Positions 22,789-32,276 of a DNA stretch of 39,370 nt are shown piece by piece. The notes below the pieces were generated by a model that saw only the letters and a list, made by a program, of their open reading frames with translations, was not told where the DNA came from and made no database searches. Numbering within the stretch: position 1 is the stretch's first letter; each line of letters opens with the position of its first letter. Both the position numbers and the translations under genes were made by a program. The DNA is from Streptomyces sp. NRRL F-5123 (GTDB lineage Bacteria > Actinomycetota > Actinomycetes > Streptomycetales > Streptomycetaceae): NCBI RefSeq assembly GCF_000721495.1, contig NZ_JOHY01000060.1, forward strand, positions 1 to 39,370, given 5' to 3'.

Positions 22789-24347
22789 GCGGCCCCGACC
22801 CGCGGCTCACCCCCGCGCTCCCCGGGGCCGCCCCCGAACTCCTGCCGGACGCCGCTGCGTTCGGCGGCGGCGACCCGTACGGTGACGCGTACGGCGACCC
22901 GTACGGCCGCACCGACCCCGCCCCCGGCCCGTACCCCCGCCGGTACCCCGACCCCGACGCCCCGCCCCGCGACGTCTACGGCGACCCCTACGGCCTCGAC
23001 GCCCCGCCGCCCGCAGCGGACTCACCGGGCGGCGCCGAAGCCGCGGCCGAACCCGCACCCGGCCTCGGGGCGAAGGCCGCCATCGCCGCCTCCGTCGCCG
23101 ACCAGGGCATCTCCGCCCTCACCAACATCGTCGTGCTCGTCGTCGCCGCCCGGCTGTCGAGCGCCGCGGGCTTCGCGGTGTTCTCGATGGTCTACATGGT
23201 CTTCACCGTCCTGCTCGGCATCGGCGTCAGCTACGTCGGCCAGGCGCTCGTGCTGGAGCGCGGGACCGACCGGGTGCGGGCCGCGTGCCGCTCCGCGGCG
23301 GCCTTCACCGCGCTCGCCTCGACCGTGGTCGGCCTCGGCATGGCCGCGGGCTTCGGACTCGCCGCGCACGGCGGAACGGCCCGCGGGCTGGCCGTCCTCG
23401 GGCTCGTGCTGCCCGTGGTGCTGACGCAGGACGGCCTGCGCTACTGCTTCTCGGCGCTGCGGCTGCCGCACTACGCGCTGGCCGGGGACGCCGTCCGGCT
23501 CCTCGTGGCCGTGCCCGCGCTGGCGGTGCAACCGCACGGCGCCGGGCCCGAACGGCTTGTCGCCGTCTGGGGGTTGTCGGCGCTGCCCGCGCTGCTCGTG
23601 GCGTGGGCGCTGCTGCGGCGGCGGGTGCGGGGCGCGCCGCTGGACGTGCGGCGGTACGTGCGGCGCGGGCACCTGGGGCGGCGCTTCGTCGTCGAGTTCG
23701 GCGTCGGCAACGCGACCAGCCAACTGGCCGTCGTCGGGCTCGGATTGTTCGCGGCGCCGCTCGCGGTGGGCGCGCTGCGCGGGGCGACGACGCTCTTCGG
23801 CCCGATGAACGTCCTGTTCAACTCGGCGACCGCCTTCGGCCCGCCGCTGCTGAACCGGGTGCGCGGCGCCGCCGCCAAGGTCCGCGCGACCGTGGTGCTG
23901 GCGTGCGCGCTCGCCGCCGTGGCCGCAGCGTGGACGCTCGTACTGATGGTCCTGCCGGCCCGCGCCGGGCGCCAACTCCTCGGTGAGACCTGGGAGTCGT
24001 CCTCCGCGCTGCTGGCCGCGTCCGGCAGTCAGTACGCGGCCGTCGCGCTCGGCACCAGCGCGCTGCTGACCCTGCGGGTCCTCAAGCCGAAGGCGACGCT
24101 GCCGATCCAGGTGGTCTTCTCGCTCGCCTCCGTCGGCTGCATGCTCGCGGGCTACCGCGTCGACGGGGTGTACGGGGCGGCGTGGGGGCTGTGCGCGGGC
24201 TCGGTCCTCAAGGCGGCGGCGCTGTGGCGGCAGATCGCGGTGCTGCGCCGCCGCCCCGCACCGGAGGAGGAGGCACCGGACGACGCATCCGGTGGCGGGC
24301 AGGCCCACGGAGCCGTCACCGCAGGATCCTCCGGCGGTCCTGGCTGA
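22785..24347 (+). CDS. Wzx-type polysaccharide flippase (MATE/MVF superfamily)
   Basis: A 520-aa membrane protein with about 12-14 hydrophobic segments beginning at residue 90 (GLGAKAAIAASVADQGISAL). It resembles oligosaccharide-lipid flippases, which move the undecaprenyl-linked repeat unit across the membrane. The TTG start at 22785 overlaps the co-polymerase stop as TTGA. Upstream residues in the same frame are a GC-rich artefact. The N-terminal 85 residues are an unusual cytoplasmic extension rich in Asp, Pro, Tyr and Gly with DPYG repeated about five times. The last 32 bases overlap the polymerase gene tail-to-tail. Confidence 0.85.
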   Translation: MSGPDPRLTPALPGAAPELLPDAAAFGGGDPYGDAYGDPYGRTDPAPGPYPRRYPDPDAPPRDVYGDPYGLDAPPPAADSPGGAEAAAEPAPGLGAKAAIAASVADQGISALTNIVVLVVAARLSSAAGFAVFSMVYMVFTVLLGIGVSYVGQALVLERGTDRVRAACRSAAAFTALASTVVGLGMAAGFGLAAHGGTARGLAVLGLVLPVVLTQDGLRYCFSALRLPHYALAGDAVRLLVAVPALAVQPHGAGPERLVAVWGLSALPALLVAWALLRRRVRGAPLDVRRYVRRGHLGRRFVVEFGVGNATSQLAVVGLGLFAAPLAVGALRGATTLFGPMNVLFNSATAFGPPLLNRVRGAAAKVRATVVLACALAAVAAAWTLVLMVLPARAGRQLLGETWESSSALLAASGSQYAAVALGTSALLTLRVLKPKATLPIQVVFSLASVGCMLAGYRVDGVYGAAWGLCAGSVLKAAALWRQIAVLRRRPAPEEEAPDDASGGGQAHGAVTAGSSGGPG

Positions 24348-25791
24348 AGGTCGTCACCAGCGCCAGGCACAGTGCGCCGATCGCGATCCGCCCCGTCGCC
24401 TGGAGCAGCGGCCCGCGCAGCAGGATGAAGGAGTAGCCGCACACCAGAGGGATCACGACGGCCGCGACCGTGCCCGGTCTGCCGTCCTCCTGGGTGCGCT
24501 GCGCGTAGCGCCGGTCGGCGCGCGCGGCCGTGTAGCCGAGTGCGAGGAAGCCCGCGGTCATGCCCACCGGGCCGAAGTCCAGCCAGAGTTCGGCCCACAG
24601 CGGGGAGGACAGGTTGGTGTTGTTCATGCCCATCCACTGCCCGACGCGCACCCCGGAGTCGACCGGCTTGCCGTGCCACACCGAGCGCGGCACGAAGAAG
24701 AAGACGTCGGCGGCGAGCTGGCGCCCGTCGGTGTGCCCGGCGCCGGAGTGCACGTACGTCAGGGTGTTGGCGAACATCCCGACCTGGTCGTAGTCCTTGA
24801 CGGTGAGCGGCTCCAGCACCGACGTGGTCTCCACCGGGTGGTAGCCGCCGGAGTCGTAGCGGAAGCGGTCGAGGAAGGGGAAGAGCAGCAACGCCGCCAC
24901 CACGCCGGTGACCAGGGCGGTGCGGTACATCACCGGGCTGCGCGGGAAGGCGGTGAAGAGCAGCGCGAAGACGACCGTCAGGAACCAGTAACGCGGGTTG
25001 GACACCGGGTTGTTGACGATCGCGTTGAGCAGCACGAGCCCGCCGAGCGCGATGATCGCGGGCAGGCTGCGGCGGGCGGCGCGCGAGGTGATCATCCAGC
25101 GGGTGAGGAAGAGCAGCGCGAGCAGCGCGGGCACCGTGCCGAAGCCGCGGACGAAGGCGGAGCCCACATGGCTCTGCCCGTCGCCGCCGAGCCCGCCCGC
25201 CTGCACGGACTCGCTGATCGCCTGCCTGCTGTCGAAGAAGACCGCGGGGCCGCCGAGTTTGACGATCGAGTACGCGCCGCCCACGTACGCGACCGCCACC
25301 AGCACCCACAGCCGCCGCCGCGACACCTGCGCGACCCCCCGCCCCTTGCGTGCCCGTGCCGCCGGGCGGTGCCGGGCCAGCAGCGCCCCGACGTCGAAGG
25401 CCGCGCACCCGACGAGGACGAGCGCGAGCGCGGCCGTGGTGTCCCCCCGCGGCCCGACCACCGGCGTCGGGACCTGCCCGATGACCTCCTGGGCGAGCGG
25501 CGCGACGCCCATCGCCACGTACACGAACAGCCAGAACGCCCCTTGTACCAGCCGCCGCCGCCTGGCCAGCACCATCGCGGCGAGCCGCCCGCCCGCGTAG
25601 ACGGTCAGCGTGAGCTGCAGCCAGTAGGCCGCGTCCCGCACCCCGTCGCCGCCCGGCTGCGCGGTGACGTACCCCGGGAGGAATCCGACGAGCGCGAGGA
25701 CCAGCGGCACCGCGAGCGCCCGCGACAGCGCGGCCCGCGGCACGGACCCCGCCCGCGGTACCCCGGCCCCCACCCGTGCGTCCACGGCCAT
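24316..25791 (-). CDS. Wzy-like O-antigen/oligosaccharide repeat-unit polymerase
   Basis: A 491-aa membrane protein with roughly 11-12 hydrophobic segments and a long extracytoplasmic loop between the last ones (DRFRYDSGGYHPVETTSVLE to the MGMNNTNLSSP region), followed by LWAELWLDFGPVGMTAGF, a pattern seen in Wzy-type repeat-unit polymerases. No enzyme motif is strictly conserved in this family, so the call rests on topology, that segment and the presence of Wzx, Wzz and an initiating transferase in the locus. ATG 25791 follows a GGGGGTGGGCGG purine run. It is transcribed against the flippase and divergently from the next glycosyltransferase. Confidence 0.82.
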   Translation of the reverse strand: MAVDARVGAGVPRAGSVPRAALSRALAVPLVLALVGFLPGYVTAQPGGDGVRDAAYWLQLTLTVYAGGRLAAMVLARRRRLVQGAFWLFVYVAMGVAPLAQEVIGQVPTPVVGPRGDTTAALALVLVGCAAFDVGALLARHRPAARARKGRGVAQVSRRRLWVLVAVAYVGGAYSIVKLGGPAVFFDSRQAISESVQAGGLGGDGQSHVGSAFVRGFGTVPALLALLFLTRWMITSRAARRSLPAIIALGGLVLLNAIVNNPVSNPRYWFLTVVFALLFTAFPRSPVMYRTALVTGVVAALLLFPFLDRFRYDSGGYHPVETTSVLEPLTVKDYDQVGMFANTLTYVHSGAGHTDGRQLAADVFFFVPRSVWHGKPVDSGVRVGQWMGMNNTNLSSPLWAELWLDFGPVGMTAGFLALGYTAARADRRYAQRTQEDGRPGTVAAVVIPLVCGYSFILLRGPLLQATGRIAIGALCLALVTTFSQDRRRILR

Positions 25792-25976
25792 CCGCCCACC
25801 CCCTGGGGGGAGTTTACGGGCCGGAGCCCCTCCGTCGCGGGGCGTTGCGGCCGACCGGGGCGGCGGCGGGCGCCAATTCGCCCATAACGGGGCGGTACGC
25901 GCCAAGCCGCGGGTAGGCTGCGGGAGATGCCGGGAGGGGCGCCGGGCGATCCGGCGGAGGGGACGGGGACGGGAAG

Positions 25977-27170
25977 ATGCGGGTCTTACATGTCGTGACG
26001 CTGCACACGCCCACGAACGACTTCGGCGGGCCCACCCGCGTCGCGCTCAACCTCAGCAAGGGGCTGCGCGGCAGGGGAGTGGACGCGCGGATCGCCACGC
26101 TCGGGGACAAGTTCACCGGGCCGCTGCCGAGCGAGGTCGAGGGGGTGCCCTCCTTCGTGCGGCAGGCGCGGCACGTGCTGCCCGCGTTCGAGGTCAGCGG
26201 GATCACCTCGGGGGCGCTGCTCGCGCGGGCGCGGCGGATGGTGAAGGGGGCGGACGTCGTCCATGTGCACCTCATGCGGGATCTGATCACGCTGCCCTTC
26301 GCGCTCGTCGCACTGGAGACGGGCACCCCGCTGGTGGTGCAGACGCACGGCATGATCGACCCCACCGAGAAGCTGTTCGCGAAGGCCGTGGACGTGCTGG
26401 GCATGAAGCGGGTGCTGCGCCGCGCGGGCGCGATCCTGCACCTGACGGAGATGGAACGCGAGGGCGTGCAGGCGGTGGTGCCGACGACCCCGTTGCGGAC
26501 CTTCCGCAGGCTCGTCAACGGCGTCGCCCCGCAGGAGATGCGCCCGCCGCGCGGCGACCGGCCGCCCACGGTGCTCTACTGCGCGCGGGTGCAGCAGCGC
26601 AAGCGGCCCGAGGACTTCGTGCAGGCGATGCCGTACGTCCTCGCCCGGCACCCGGACGCCCGCTTCGTGCTGGCCGGACCCGACACCGGCCGGCTGACCG
26701 CGCCCATGCGGGCGCTGGCCGACGAGCTGGGCGTGGGGGACGCGCTGGAGTGCCCGGGGCCGCTCGGGCACGACGCGGTGCACGCCGCGCTGCGCGCTGC
26801 GGACGTGTACGTACTGCCGTCCGTCGTCGAGCCGTTCGCCGTCTCGGTGCTGGAGGCGATGTCGGTGGGGCTGCCGGTCGTGGTGGCCCGTACCGGCGGG
26901 CTGTCGCCGGACGTGGCGGCCGCGGGCGCGGGCCGGGTCACCGACAGCCTGCCGGACGCGGACAACGGGGCACTGGTCGGCCGGGCGGTGCTGGAGCTGC
27001 TGGAGCCCGCCGCCAACGAGCAGGCGTCGCAGGCCGCGTGGCGGCTGGTCCACGACCGCTTCTCGATCGACGCGGTCGTGGACACCCTGCTCGGCGTCTA
27101 CGGCGACGTCATGGCCGACCGCCCGGGCCGCCCGACTGCCGCTCGGCGGCGCGGAGTTCACGCGTCTTGA
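25977..27170 (+). CDS. Glycosyltransferase family 4 protein
   Basis: A 397-aa GT-B transferase of the usual size. The acceptor domain starts HVVTLHTPTNDFGGPTRVAL, VVQTHGMID is in the middle, and the donor domain has PPTVLYCARVQQRKRPEDF and the retaining GT4 motif E-x7-E as EPFAVSVLE (Glu 285 and 293). Donor sugar unknown. ATG 25977 has a GGGAAG box; TAGGCT at about 25915 is a possible -10. Codon 4 is TTA (25986-25988), a position where stalling without bldA tRNA would be most effective. Its last 62 bases overlap the coding end of the convergent GT2 gene, the largest overlap in the window. Confidence 0.92.
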   Translation: MRVLHVVTLHTPTNDFGGPTRVALNLSKGLRGRGVDARIATLGDKFTGPLPSEVEGVPSFVRQARHVLPAFEVSGITSGALLARARRMVKGADVVHVHLMRDLITLPFALVALETGTPLVVQTHGMIDPTEKLFAKAVDVLGMKRVLRRAGAILHLTEMEREGVQAVVPTTPLRTFRRLVNGVAPQEMRPPRGDRPPTVLYCARVQQRKRPEDFVQAMPYVLARHPDARFVLAGPDTGRLTAPMRALADELGVGDALECPGPLGHDAVHAALRAADVYVLPSVVEPFAVSVLEAMSVGLPVVVARTGGLSPDVAAAGAGRVTDSLPDADNGALVGRAVLELLEPAANEQASQAAWRLVHDRFSIDAVVDTLLGVYGDVMADRPGRPTAARRRGVHAS

Positions 27171-27975
27171 GGCCGATCTGCCAGCGGTAGAAGCTCATCG
27201 CGAGCGCGTAGTCCAGGCCCGCCCGCCCGTCCAGGAAGCCGCGCCGGTAGACGTACGCGTAGCCGAAGGACACCAGGGGCTTGAAGGGCACCTTGTGGAA
27301 GAGCCGCCCCTGCCGGGTCTTGACCCGGCGGATGCGCTCCTTGACCTCCGGGTGGAGTTCGAGCCACGCCTCCCAGTCCGAGTAGCGGTTGTGCCGGTCG
27401 AACCAGGTGCGGACCGGGTCCAGGTCCTCGTGCTCGATGGGGGAGCTCAGCCGGGCGGCGGACTCCGCGACCGGCTGGTAGTGGCCCTCCTGCTCGCCCA
27501 TCCCCGGCGCCCCGAGGTCGCCGACCTCGGGGAAGCGGCAGCGGGTGCGGTCCATGAGGGCGCGCTTGACGATGGTGTAGCCGTGCCGCAGCCGCCGTCC
27601 GGCGAACCAGTAGCCCAGCGGGATGTCGAAGGCGGCCACCGACGGCGGCCCCGCGGCGAACACCGACCGCAGCTCGCCGAGGAGTTGGGGGCTCGGCGTC
27701 TCGTCGCCGTCCAGGAAGAGCACCCACGGGATGTCGGGGCGCACATGGTCCAGGCACCACTGCTTCTTCTTCGGGTAGCGCCCGTCCCACGTGTAGAGCA
27801 CGGTCTCGGCGCCCAGCCCGGCGGCGATCGCGCACGTGTCGTCGGTGCTGTGCGAGTCGACGACCACGACGGCCCGCACATGGGCGATGACCGAGGAGAC
27901 CGTGCGGGCGATGTTCTCGGCTTCGTTCTTCGTCGGTATGACCACGACCAGCGGCAGCGTGCCCAGCTCGTCCAA
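27109..27975 (-). CDS. Glycosyltransferase family 2 protein
   Basis: A 288-aa GT-A transferase. VVVIPTKNEAENI (10-22) is the nucleotide-binding start, VVVDSHSTDDT (37-47) follows, and the metal-binding DxD is LDGDE (Asp 89 and 91). GYWFAGRRLRHGY is characteristic of WaaE/KdtX-like family 2 members. The C-terminal part is helical and basic and may sit on the membrane. The start is TTG 27975, eight bases after the stop of the lipoprotein gene; a GGGAG box is about 12 bases upstream. It is the third gene of the LamG-lipoprotein-GT2 operon. Confidence 0.9.
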   Translation of the reverse strand: MDELGTLPLVVVIPTKNEAENIARTVSSVIAHVRAVVVVDSHSTDDTCAIAAGLGAETVLYTWDGRYPKKKQWCLDHVRPDIPWVLFLDGDETPSPQLLGELRSVFAAGPPSVAAFDIPLGYWFAGRRLRHGYTIVKRALMDRTRCRFPEVGDLGAPGMGEQEGHYQPVAESAARLSSPIEHEDLDPVRTWFDRHNRYSDWEAWLELHPEVKERIRRVKTRQGRLFHKVPFKPLVSFGYAYVYRRGFLDGRAGLDYALAMSFYRWQIGLKTRELRAAERQSGGPGGRP

Positions 27976-27983
27976 CGGTGACG

Positions 27984-28760
27984 TCAGCTCCCTGTCCGTG
28001 CGGAGGCCAGCCAGGCGTAGCACCCGCTGGAGGTGATGCCGCGCGCGGCGGCCGGGATGGTGAGCGCGGCCGGGCTGTCCGCGCCGGTACCGCGGCCCGA
28101 GGCGAGGACGGCGCCGCCCGCGCCGGTGACGCGCCATGTGCAGGACGCCGACGTGTGCGGGGCCCGGTAGCCGCCGGGCACGACCACCGTGCCCGGGGCG
28201 GCCTTCGCGCCCACCGTGAACGTGCCGTCGCCGAAGCCGCCGCGGGCCGCGTCGACGACGCCCTGCTGGTCCGGGCACAGCCCGCCGACGGCCGCGGACG
28301 CGCCGTCCAGCGTGATGTCGCCGGAGACGATCGCGCTCGCGGCGGCGTCCTTGTCGATCGCCGAGGTGCGCGTCAGCCGGTCGCAGATCTCCTGGCCGCC
28401 CTCCAGCACGGCGACCGGGTCCGTGCCGCGCGGCACCCGCCCGGACAGGTACTTCTTCTGCTGCGCCGTGAAGTTGCCGCCGCCCGGCGGGGTGAGCTGG
28501 GCGTCGGGCACCTTCGGCGCGTCGGCGGCCGAGTTTGGCTGCCCGGCGCCGGACTCGGGGGAGGCGCTGTCGGACGGGGTGCCGGACGGGCTGCCGGACG
28601 CGTCCGGCGGCGTGCCGGTGGCGCCGGCGGCCGTACGGGACGGGCTCGCGGTGTCCTTCGCGTGGTCCGAGGCGCCGGAGCCGCAGCCGCCGAGCAGCAG
28701 CGCTGCCGCCGCCGTCATGGCGACGGCGGCGGCAGCGCGCGTACGGTGGCCGCGGCTCAC
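27984..28760 (-). CDS. Secreted lipoprotein of unknown function
   Basis: A 258-aa protein with a lipoprotein signal (lipobox LLLGGC, Cys 26), a long Ser/Thr/Pro/Gly linker (about 27-85) and a C-terminal region in two parts: a helical section with ICDRLTRTSAIDKDAAASAI and GGLCPDQQGVVDAAR, and a probable beta-domain with SASCTWRVTG and GITSSGCYAWL. Four conserved-looking cysteines (two per part) may form disulfides. I do not recognise the family. GTG 28760 overlaps the LamG gene stop by four bases, so it is translationally coupled to that secreted protein; a joint role at the cell surface is likely. Confidence 0.8.
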   Translation of the reverse strand: MSRGHRTRAAAAVAMTAAAALLLGGCGSGASDHAKDTASPSRTAAGATGTPPDASGSPSGTPSDSASPESGAGQPNSAADAPKVPDAQLTPPGGGNFTAQQKKYLSGRVPRGTDPVAVLEGGQEICDRLTRTSAIDKDAAASAIVSGDITLDGASAAVGGLCPDQQGVVDAARGGFGDGTFTVGAKAAPGTVVVPGGYRAPHTSASCTWRVTGAGGAVLASGRGTGADSPAALTIPAAARGITSSGCYAWLASARTGS

Positions 28761-30979
28761 CCGGCGGTCCCGAGTGCGTAGTGCTGGGCGATCTGCGCGG
28801 GCGTGAGCACCGCCGGGTAGACGGCGGCCTCGTCGATCGAGCCTGCGAAGTAGGAGCTGCTCGGCGCGGAGGGCCAGCCGCCCAGACTGTCGTAACCGAC
28901 GTGCCAGTAGCCGGGGTAGTTCTGGCTGGTGGTGACGAAGGGGTCGGCGGCCCGCAGCACCCCGTCGACGTACAGCTTCATCCCGTCCGCTCCCTGCGTG
29001 GCCACCACGTGGTGCCAGGCGCCGTCGTTGTACGCGGCCGGTGCGGTGACGGTGCGGGTCGTGCCGGTGTACACGCCGAAGACCAGGCGTCCGTTGTCGG
29101 TCATGTAGACATGCTTGTCGTAATTGCCGCTCGGGTGGGTGGAATTGGAGCCGAAGCCCATGATCTTCCCGCCGCTGGTGGTCGTCGTCCGGAACCACGT
29201 CTCGATGCTGAACTGCGCCGGTGTCGGGTGCAGCCGGTCGCTGTAGGTCCACTGGGACGAGCCGTTGAAGGTGTACGCCCTGGAGCCCGGCACCGCGCCC
29301 GGCGTCACGGCGTGAACGGGCCCGCCGACGCTGATGCCGCTGTCGTCGCCGTCGGAGGAGTCGGCGTTGTACGAGCCGGAGGCGGCGTCGTAGCGCCAGT
29401 ACAGCGAAGCGCCGTCCGCCAGTACCTGGTTCGGGTACGCCTCCGCCGAAGTCGGCACCGTGGCCGAGGCGTTGGGGGACAGGGCGCTGGTGTTGACGCC
29501 GTCGCTCGCGGAGACCCGGTAGGTGTACTTCACGCCCGGCGTGACGTCGGTGTCGGTGTACGTCAGCTGCGGGCGCACCCACGGCAGCGAGGAGCCGGTC
29601 ACCGTGTAGACGGGCGTGGCGCCGCCGTTGCGGTAGACGCGGTAGGTGAGCAGGCCGTCGTCGGTGTCGGTGCTGGACTGCCAGCTGACCTTGACCGCAC
29701 CGGGCGCGATGCTCGTGACGGACGTCTGCGGCAGTGTCGGGGCGCCGGTGTCCGGGCCGCTCGCGAAGCGCGTGAGGCCCTGCTGCGCGGAGCCGTTGAC
29801 GGTGGTGAACTCACCGCCCACCCACAGGTAGTCGGTGCTCCCGGCCGGGGCCAGCGCCATGACCCGCGGGCCGATCTTCTCGCCGATGCCGTCGTTGGTG
29901 TCGGGGAACCAGGCCAGCAGGTGCGGGTCGTCCACGGACTGCGCAAGCAGGTGCTTGCGCACCGAGTCGGGGTATTCGCCCATGCTGGAGCAGTCGTGCG
30001 CGTGGCTGCCGCTGTAGAGGACGGTCTGGTAGACCGTCAGGGTCTGGGTGGCGCCCAGGCAGTTGTCCCGCCAGACCTGTGAGAAGTCGGTGAGGCTGAA
30101 GCGGATCCGGCCGTCGAACACCCCGCCGCCGGTGCCCTCGTTGGCGGTGTAGAAGCTGTTGCTCGCGGCGTCCACCACGATGTCCTTGGTCACCGAGGTC
30201 GCGTCGATGAAGCCGGTCGGGTACGCCTTCACGAGCGCGCCGGTCGCGGTGTCGACGACGGCGAGCGAGTGCGAGTTCACCCCGTCCACCGTGTCGAAGT
30301 CGCCACCGAGGACGGCGTCCTGGCCGTCCGGGGTGAGGGCGAGCGCGCGGGCCGGGTTGTCGGCGTCGGGCGCCCACGGCAGCAGTGCGCCCGACGTGCT
30401 GACCGCCGCGTACCGCCCGCGGTGCTGGCCGCCGACCGCGGTGACGTCGCCGCCGAAGAAGACGGTGTCGGCCGTGGCCTGGAGGGTCCGTACGGTGCCC
30501 GCGACGGCGGGGTGGAAGCTGCTGCTGACCTGGCAGGTGGCCAGGTCGATCGCGGCGAGGCTGCTCACCCCGACACCGTTGACCTGGCCGAAGAAGCCAC
30601 CCGCGTAGAGGGTGCTGCCGTCCGGCGACACCGCGAGCGCGCGCACGGTGGCGTTGTTGGAGCCGACCGTGAAGTTCAGCCGGCAGCCCGCGGGCTGTCC
30701 GGTCGCGGCGTCGAACGCGGCGAAGTTCGCCACCGCCGTCTCGTTCGTCCCGGCCGCGGCGCCGGACGGGCGGATCGCGGAGAAGGTGCCCGCGGTGTAG
30801 ACGATGCCGTTCGCCTGGGCCATCGCCCACACGACGCCGTTGGTCTGGTAGGTGGAGAGGCTGTCCGCCGTGAGCGCCACCGGCGCCTGGAGCGCGGCGG
30901 CGGGCGGTGCCCCTGGGACCGCCCCCAGTCCTGCCGCCGCCAGCGCCAGCACGCCGGTCAATGCCGACCGTTTACGCAT
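28757..30979 (-). CDS. Secreted beta-propeller / fibronectin III / LamG protein
   Basis: A 740-aa exported protein. Signal peptide with cleavage near AAA-LQA (about 28-30). Residues about 35-410 form a propeller-like domain with recurring LYAGGFFGQVNGV, FFGGDVTAVGGQ and LGGDFDTVDGV units, a delta-60 or YVTN-like repeat. Residues about 415-510 are a fibronectin type III domain (VKVSWQSSTDTDDGLLTYRVYRNG). Residues about 540-735 are a LamG/concanavalin-like jellyroll (FSIETWFRTTT, WHHVVATQGADGMKLYVDGV, GSIDEAAVYPAVLTPAQI). It has no sortase motif or anchor. It probably binds or organises extracellular glycan, perhaps the locus product. ATG 30979 has a GGGGGAC box and a 9-bp hairpin in its leader. 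First gene of an operon with the lipoprotein and GT2. Confidence 0.9.
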   Translation of the reverse strand: MRKRSALTGVLALAAAGLGAVPGAPPAAALQAPVALTADSLSTYQTNGVVWAMAQANGIVYTAGTFSAIRPSGAAAGTNETAVANFAAFDAATGQPAGCRLNFTVGSNNATVRALAVSPDGSTLYAGGFFGQVNGVGVSSLAAIDLATCQVSSSFHPAVAGTVRTLQATADTVFFGGDVTAVGGQHRGRYAAVSTSGALLPWAPDADNPARALALTPDGQDAVLGGDFDTVDGVNSHSLAVVDTATGALVKAYPTGFIDATSVTKDIVVDAASNSFYTANEGTGGGVFDGRIRFSLTDFSQVWRDNCLGATQTLTVYQTVLYSGSHAHDCSSMGEYPDSVRKHLLAQSVDDPHLLAWFPDTNDGIGEKIGPRVMALAPAGSTDYLWVGGEFTTVNGSAQQGLTRFASGPDTGAPTLPQTSVTSIAPGAVKVSWQSSTDTDDGLLTYRVYRNGGATPVYTVTGSSLPWVRPQLTYTDTDVTPGVKYTYRVSASDGVNTSALSPNASATVPTSAEAYPNQVLADGASLYWRYDAASGSYNADSSDGDDSGISVGGPVHAVTPGAVPGSRAYTFNGSSQWTYSDRLHPTPAQFSIETWFRTTTTSGGKIMGFGSNSTHPSGNYDKHVYMTDNGRLVFGVYTGTTRTVTAPAAYNDGAWHHVVATQGADGMKLYVDGVLRAADPFVTTSQNYPGYWHVGYDSLGGWPSAPSSSYFAGSIDEAAVYPAVLTPAQIAQHYALGTAG

Positions 30980-31003
30980 GTGTCCCCCGGTCCCCTTCAG
31001 GTG

Positions 31004-31025
31004 CGGCGGCCGTGGCCGGCCGCCG
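31004..31025 (-). promoter_or_regulatory. Perfect 9-bp hairpin in the leader of the LamG gene
   Basis: CGGCGGCCG / CGGCCGCCG arms with loop TGGC, 25 bases before the ATG at 30979 on the minus strand. It may terminate read-through from gmd or act as a leader attenuator. A -10-like TATACC lies upstream (31081-31086, minus strand). Confidence 0.5.
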
Positions 31026-31173
31026 GTCCTGGGCAGAGTAGGGCGTTCCACTTGCCGGAGTCGCGCTTTTTGCCGAAACCGGTATACGTAGTGTGACGAC
31101 GCCTGACATCGGGGTATGTGTCGCCCCGAACGACCGGATGCCGTACGCCGGGTGTGGCGTGCGGCCGAGCCGT

Positions 31174-32187
31174 TCACCGGTCGATCCGTACCGTCGCGCC
31201 CGCGAGCTGGTCGGCCACCTGGCGGATGTCGGCGTCGACCATGATCTCGGCGAGGCCGGCGACCCGCACGTGTGGCTGCCAGCCCAGCAGCTCCCGAGCC
31301 TTGCTCGCGTCGCCGATCAACGCGTCCACTTCGCTGGGGCGTTCGTACTTCGGGTCGTACCGCACGTATCGGGACCAGTCGAGGTCGGCGTGCGCGAAGG
31401 CCGTCTCCACGAACTGCCGTACGGTCGCGGCCTCGCCCGTGGCCACCACGTAGTCGTCGGGCTCGTCGCGCTGCAGCATCCGCCACATCGCCTCGACGTA
31501 CTCCGGGGCGTAGCCCCAGTCGCGCACCGCGTCCAGGTTTCCGAGGTAGAGCCGGTCCTGCAGCCCCGCCTTGATCCTGGCGACCGCGCGGGTGATCTTG
31601 CGGGTCACGAAGGTCTCCCCGCGGCGCGGCGACTCGTGGTTGAAGAGGATGCCGTTGACCGCGTACATCCCGTATGCCTCGCGGTAGTTGACCGTCGCCC
31701 AGTAGCCGAAGACCTTCGCGCAGCCGTACGGGCTGCGCGGGTGGAAGGGCGTGCGCTCGTTCTGCGGCGGGGGCGCGGCGCCGAACATCTCCGACGACGA
31801 CGCCTGGTAGACCCGTGCCCCGCTGCCGCTGGCCCGCACCGCCTCCAGCAGCCGCAGCGCGGACAGGCCCGTCACGTCGCCGGTGTAGAGGGGGGCGTCG
31901 AAGGAGACCCGCACGTGCGACTGCGCGCCCAGGTTGTAGATCTCGTCGGGCCGTACCTCGCGCAGCAGGTTGACGAGGGCGACGCCGTCGGTGAGGTCCG
32001 CGTGGTGCAGGACGAACGTACGGCGGGAGGCCTGCGGGCCCTGGTAGATGTGGTCGATGCGCTCGGTGTTGAACGTCGACGAGCGGCGAACGATGCCGTG
32101 CACGGTGTAGCCCTTGGCGAGCAGCAGCTCGGCCAGGTACGAGCCGTCCTGCCCGGTCACGCCGGTGACGAGCGCGGTCTTGCCCAT
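31174..32187 (-). CDS. gmd: GDP-mannose 4,6-dehydratase
   Basis: A 337-aa SDR-type dehydratase of usual length. The NADP-binding motif is [13 protein letters not shown] (8-20), [13 protein letters not shown] (34-46) matches the GMD-specific cofactor loop, SSSEMFG (130-136) carries the active-site Ser/Glu, and Tyr 154/Lys 158 (YGCAK) complete the catalytic set. [17 protein letters not shown] is also diagnostic. It converts GDP-D-mannose to GDP-4-keto-6-deoxymannose, the first step to GDP-L-fucose, completed by the divergent neighbour. ATG 32187 has a GGGGGACC box. An 89-base divergent promoter region separates the two genes. Confidence 0.97.
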   Translation of the reverse strand: MGKTALVTGVTGQDGSYLAELLLAKGYTVHGIVRRSSTFNTERIDHIYQGPQASRRTFVLHHADLTDGVALVNLLREVRPDEIYNLGAQSHVRVSFDAPLYTGDVTGLSALRLLEAVRASGSGARVYQASSSEMFGAAPPPQNERTPFHPRSPYGCAKVFGYWATVNYREAYGMYAVNGILFNHESPRRGETFVTRKITRAVARIKAGLQDRLYLGNLDAVRDWGYAPEYVEAMWRMLQRDEPDDYVVATGEAATVRQFVETAFAHADLDWSRYVRYDPKYERPSEVDALIGDASKARELLGWQPHVRVAGLAEIMVDADIRQVADQLAGATVRIDR

Positions 32188-32276
32188 ACGGTCCCCCAGT
32201 GGTGGTCGGCCGGTGCGGGCAACTCCCTGTGCAGCATGTGGAGTTGGCACCCGGAAGAGTGAAGTGTGCTGACACA

